From contig CALFLJ010000027.1 in NCBI GenBank assembly GCA_937880335.1, forward strand, positions 1 through 7,096: a DNA stretch of 7,096 nt, written 5' to 3'. Of the stretch, positions 5,799-7,096 are shown one piece after another (the stretch's first letter is position 1; the number at the start of each line of letters is the position of its first letter). The notes under the pieces are model-generated. The model was not told where the DNA came from. It saw only the letters and a list, made by a program, of their open reading frames with translations, and ran no database searches. Both the position numbers and the translations under genes were made by a program. This DNA is from an uncultured Succinatimonas sp. Lineage in GTDB: Bacteria; Pseudomonadota; Gammaproteobacteria; Enterobacterales; Succinivibrionaceae.

Positions 5799-7096
5799 CT
5801 ATCTAGCTTTGAAAATATAGATTCAACCTTTTCCACAATGCGCTTTTGCTCGGCAATGGGGGGAAGGGGAAATAAAGTGTTTATAACTATTTCTTTTGAA
5901 ATATTTGGTTGAGCTCCACCTTTTGCTTGTTTAATAAGATTTTTTCTTATACTCATTAAAAAGTAAAAAAGAAATTTAAAAAACACCCCCTCGTAGCAAG
6001 AGCATGCACAACAAGCTTGATTTGTTGTAGCTGGAAACTTTAGTATTCCTAACTTCCCAATTGTTGCGCCATACATTGCTATTAATACTGTATTTTTATG
6101 ATGTAAAGTTAAAGGTAATTTTTTTAACGCTAGTTCTGTTATATTTTCAGAAATAAAATCAACAAAACCGTCTTTTAGATCCCCTGTTTTTAACCAAGGT
6201 ATAGTTCCATTATCGAAATAGACTTTATTTGATCTAGAAGGGGTAGATCCTGATTTCCAATTTCCTATGTCATTAAGTTTAGCCCACTTCCAAGATTTAG
6301 GAATCTCAAAAGGAATCTCATCCTCTTTTATCTCAGGTAAAGGCTTTTCTTTTTTAAGCCTGCCCTCTGATATAAGCTTAAGCTTCTCCTCTTGAATTTG
6401 AGAGAATAGTTCTTCAGCAGTTCCATCATCAGATCTTTGCTCAACAAGCTTACCTTGTATTGCCATTTGCAGAACTTTTTCTCTGATTTTTTCATTTAGG
6501 GCTATTTTTTTATTTAATTGCTCCTCAGCTTTATCAATCACAGAAAAATGTTTCTCTATTTTGTCTACAATGCGCTTTTGCTCGGCAATGGGGGGAAGGG
6601 GAATTAATAAATTTTTCAAAACTAAAGGTTTTAATTCTGTTTGGTTAGTTGAGCCATCGCCTACCATTTCCAAAAAGGATTGATTGTTTTTGATGTAATA
6701 AAATAAATAAATAGCGTTAATTTTACTAATGGCTCTAATAACTGTGACATGCGAATCTGGTACTACAGGTAAGTTATTTGGATTATCTTTGTTTTGATAT
6801 CTGCCAACTCTACCCATAGTTCCACCTCCGGTAGAGTTTATAACAATATCATTATTTTGAAGAAATTCAGATTTATCATATCTTGATAAGGTGTCCTCAT
6901 TTAGATATAGAGCTAAATCAAGTCTTATGCCGGTATATTTTGAATTACACTTTTGGGCAAAAACTATTGTTCCACTTTTTTCTGCATATTTAGGAGATTT
7001 TCCCCTTTTTATATTTTTTGAAACAATATTTTCAAGTCTAACCCACTTCCAAGATTTAGGAATCTCAAAAGGAATCTCATCCTCTTTTATCTCAGG
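5795..7096 (-). CDS. hsdS: Type I restriction-modification specificity subunit HsdS, N-terminus outside window
   Basis: HsdS provides the two target-recognition domains (TRDs) that set the DNA sequence bound by a type I restriction-modification complex with HsdM and HsdR. The frame stays open without a stop to the last base, so the Met codon at 6817 is internal and about 433 codons are visible. Counting from the window edge: a conserved PEIKEDEIPFEIPKSWKW linker (1-18), TRD1 (about 19-165) with NSTGGGTMGRVGR (85-97), and a PLPPIAEQKRIV linker (167-178). A helical spacer follows, containing EKVLQMAIQGKLVEQ (207-221), then the PEIKEDEIPFEIPKSWKW linker again (254-271), TRD2 (about 272-405) with STPSR and IPWLKTGDL, and a final PLPPIAEQKRIV (411-422). 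The C-terminal helical part is cut short, ending at SKLDS. Relatives often begin with a MAIQGKLV-like helix, so I infer that the true start is roughly 60 codons upstream. No hsdM, hsdR or recombinase is visible in the window. Confidence 0.9.
   Translation of the reverse strand, partial: PEIKEDEIPFEIPKSWKWVRLENIVSKNIKRGKSPKYAEKSGTIVFAQKCNSKYTGIRLDLALYLNEDTLSRYDKSEFLQNNDIVINSTGGGTMGRVGRYQNKDNPNNLPVVPDSHVTVIRAISKINAIYLFYYIKNNQSFLEMVGDGSTNQTELKPLVLKNLLIPLPPIAEQKRIVDKIEKHFSVIDKAEEQLNKKIALNEKIREKVLQMAIQGKLVEQRSDDGTAEELFSQIQEEKLKLISEGRLKKEKPLPEIKEDEIPFEIPKSWKWAKLNDIGNWKSGSTPSRSNKVYFDNGTIPWLKTGDLKDGFVDFISENITELALKKLPLTLHHKNTVLIAMYGATIGKLGILKFPATTNQACCACSCYEGVFFKFLFYFLMSIRKNLIKQAKGGAQPNISKEIVINTLFPLPPIAEQKRIVEKVESIFSKLDS
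5835..5871. repeat. hsdS internal direct repeat B, copy 1
   Basis: These 37 bases are identical to 6567-6603 and encode PLPPIAEQKRIV at the end of TRD2. The copies lie 732 bp apart (244 codons), so exchange or deletion between them keeps frame. Confidence 0.95.
6283..6337. repeat. hsdS internal direct repeat A, copy 1
   Basis: These 55 bases are identical to 7042-7096 and encode the linker into TRD2 (PEIKEDEIPFEIPKSWKW). The copies lie 759 bp apart (253 codons), so recombination between them would preserve frame. Confidence 0.95.
6567..6603. repeat. hsdS internal direct repeat B, copy 2
   Basis: Identical to 5835-5871; encodes PLPPIAEQKRIV at the end of TRD1. Identity stops at the base on either side of the 37-base block. 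Confidence 0.95.
7042..7096. repeat. hsdS internal direct repeat A, copy 2 (may continue past window)
   Basis: Identical to 6283-6337 over all visible bases; encodes the linker into TRD1. The repeat is cut by the window edge and may be longer than 55 bp. Confidence 0.95.

Noticed and set aside
5795..5816. Small - strand hairpin (AGCT-AGAT-AGCT then TTTTT) as an hsdS terminator
   Set aside because: The stem is only four pairs and would hardly be stable; the T-run lies in the GNAT coding sequence.
6815..6817. Met codon as the start of hsdS
   Set aside because: The frame continues upstream without a stop to the window edge, and those codons encode the rest of TRD1 and a conserved linker.
5795..7096. 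Inverted repeats or an invertase that would make hsdS invertible
   Set aside because: The repeats seen are all direct, and no recombinase or second hsdS copy lies in the window; it cannot be judged beyond the edge.

Overview
The window is AT-rich bacterial DNA with close-packed genes. It looks like a low-GC, probably gut- or host-associated gammaproteobacterium. The best clue is the DusC-type tRNA-dihydrouridine synthase. A family such as the Succinivibrionaceae would fit, but that is inference from gene content and codon bias and was not tested by a search.

Region by region: positions 1-1148 hold most of a dihydroorotase (pyrimidine synthesis) whose N-terminus lies before the window; an intrinsic terminator follows. 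Positions 1223-2596 hold a two-gene + strand unit: a four-segment inner-membrane protein resembling DUF1189, then a small exported DUF1036-like protein. A 22-bp perfect palindrome at 2609-2630 separates this unit from a convergent MYG1/UPF0160-family gene (2639-3631, - strand). A 149-bp divergent intergenic region at 3632-3780 carries one extended -10-like element on each strand.

From 3781 to 5798 there is a tight three-gene + strand operon: dusC, a small exported protein of unknown family starting at GTG, and a GNAT acetyltransferase resembling PseH. Its stop codon interlocks with the stop codon of the convergent last gene, a type I restriction-modification specificity subunit (hsdS, 5795-7096, - strand). 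That gene stays open to the window edge, so its N-terminus and any hsdM/hsdR partners are outside.

The core genes are ordinary housekeeping functions. The accessory part is hsdS: it contains two pairs of exact in-frame direct DNA repeats (55 bp and 37 bp) flanking its target-recognition domains, which could allow domain exchange or in-frame deletion. I see no tRNA, rRNA, CRISPR array, transposase or prophage gene, and no gene-free stretch longer than about 150 bases. No clearly new multi-gene system is evident. The best candidates for a second look are the repeat structure of hsdS and the solitary PseH-like enzyme.
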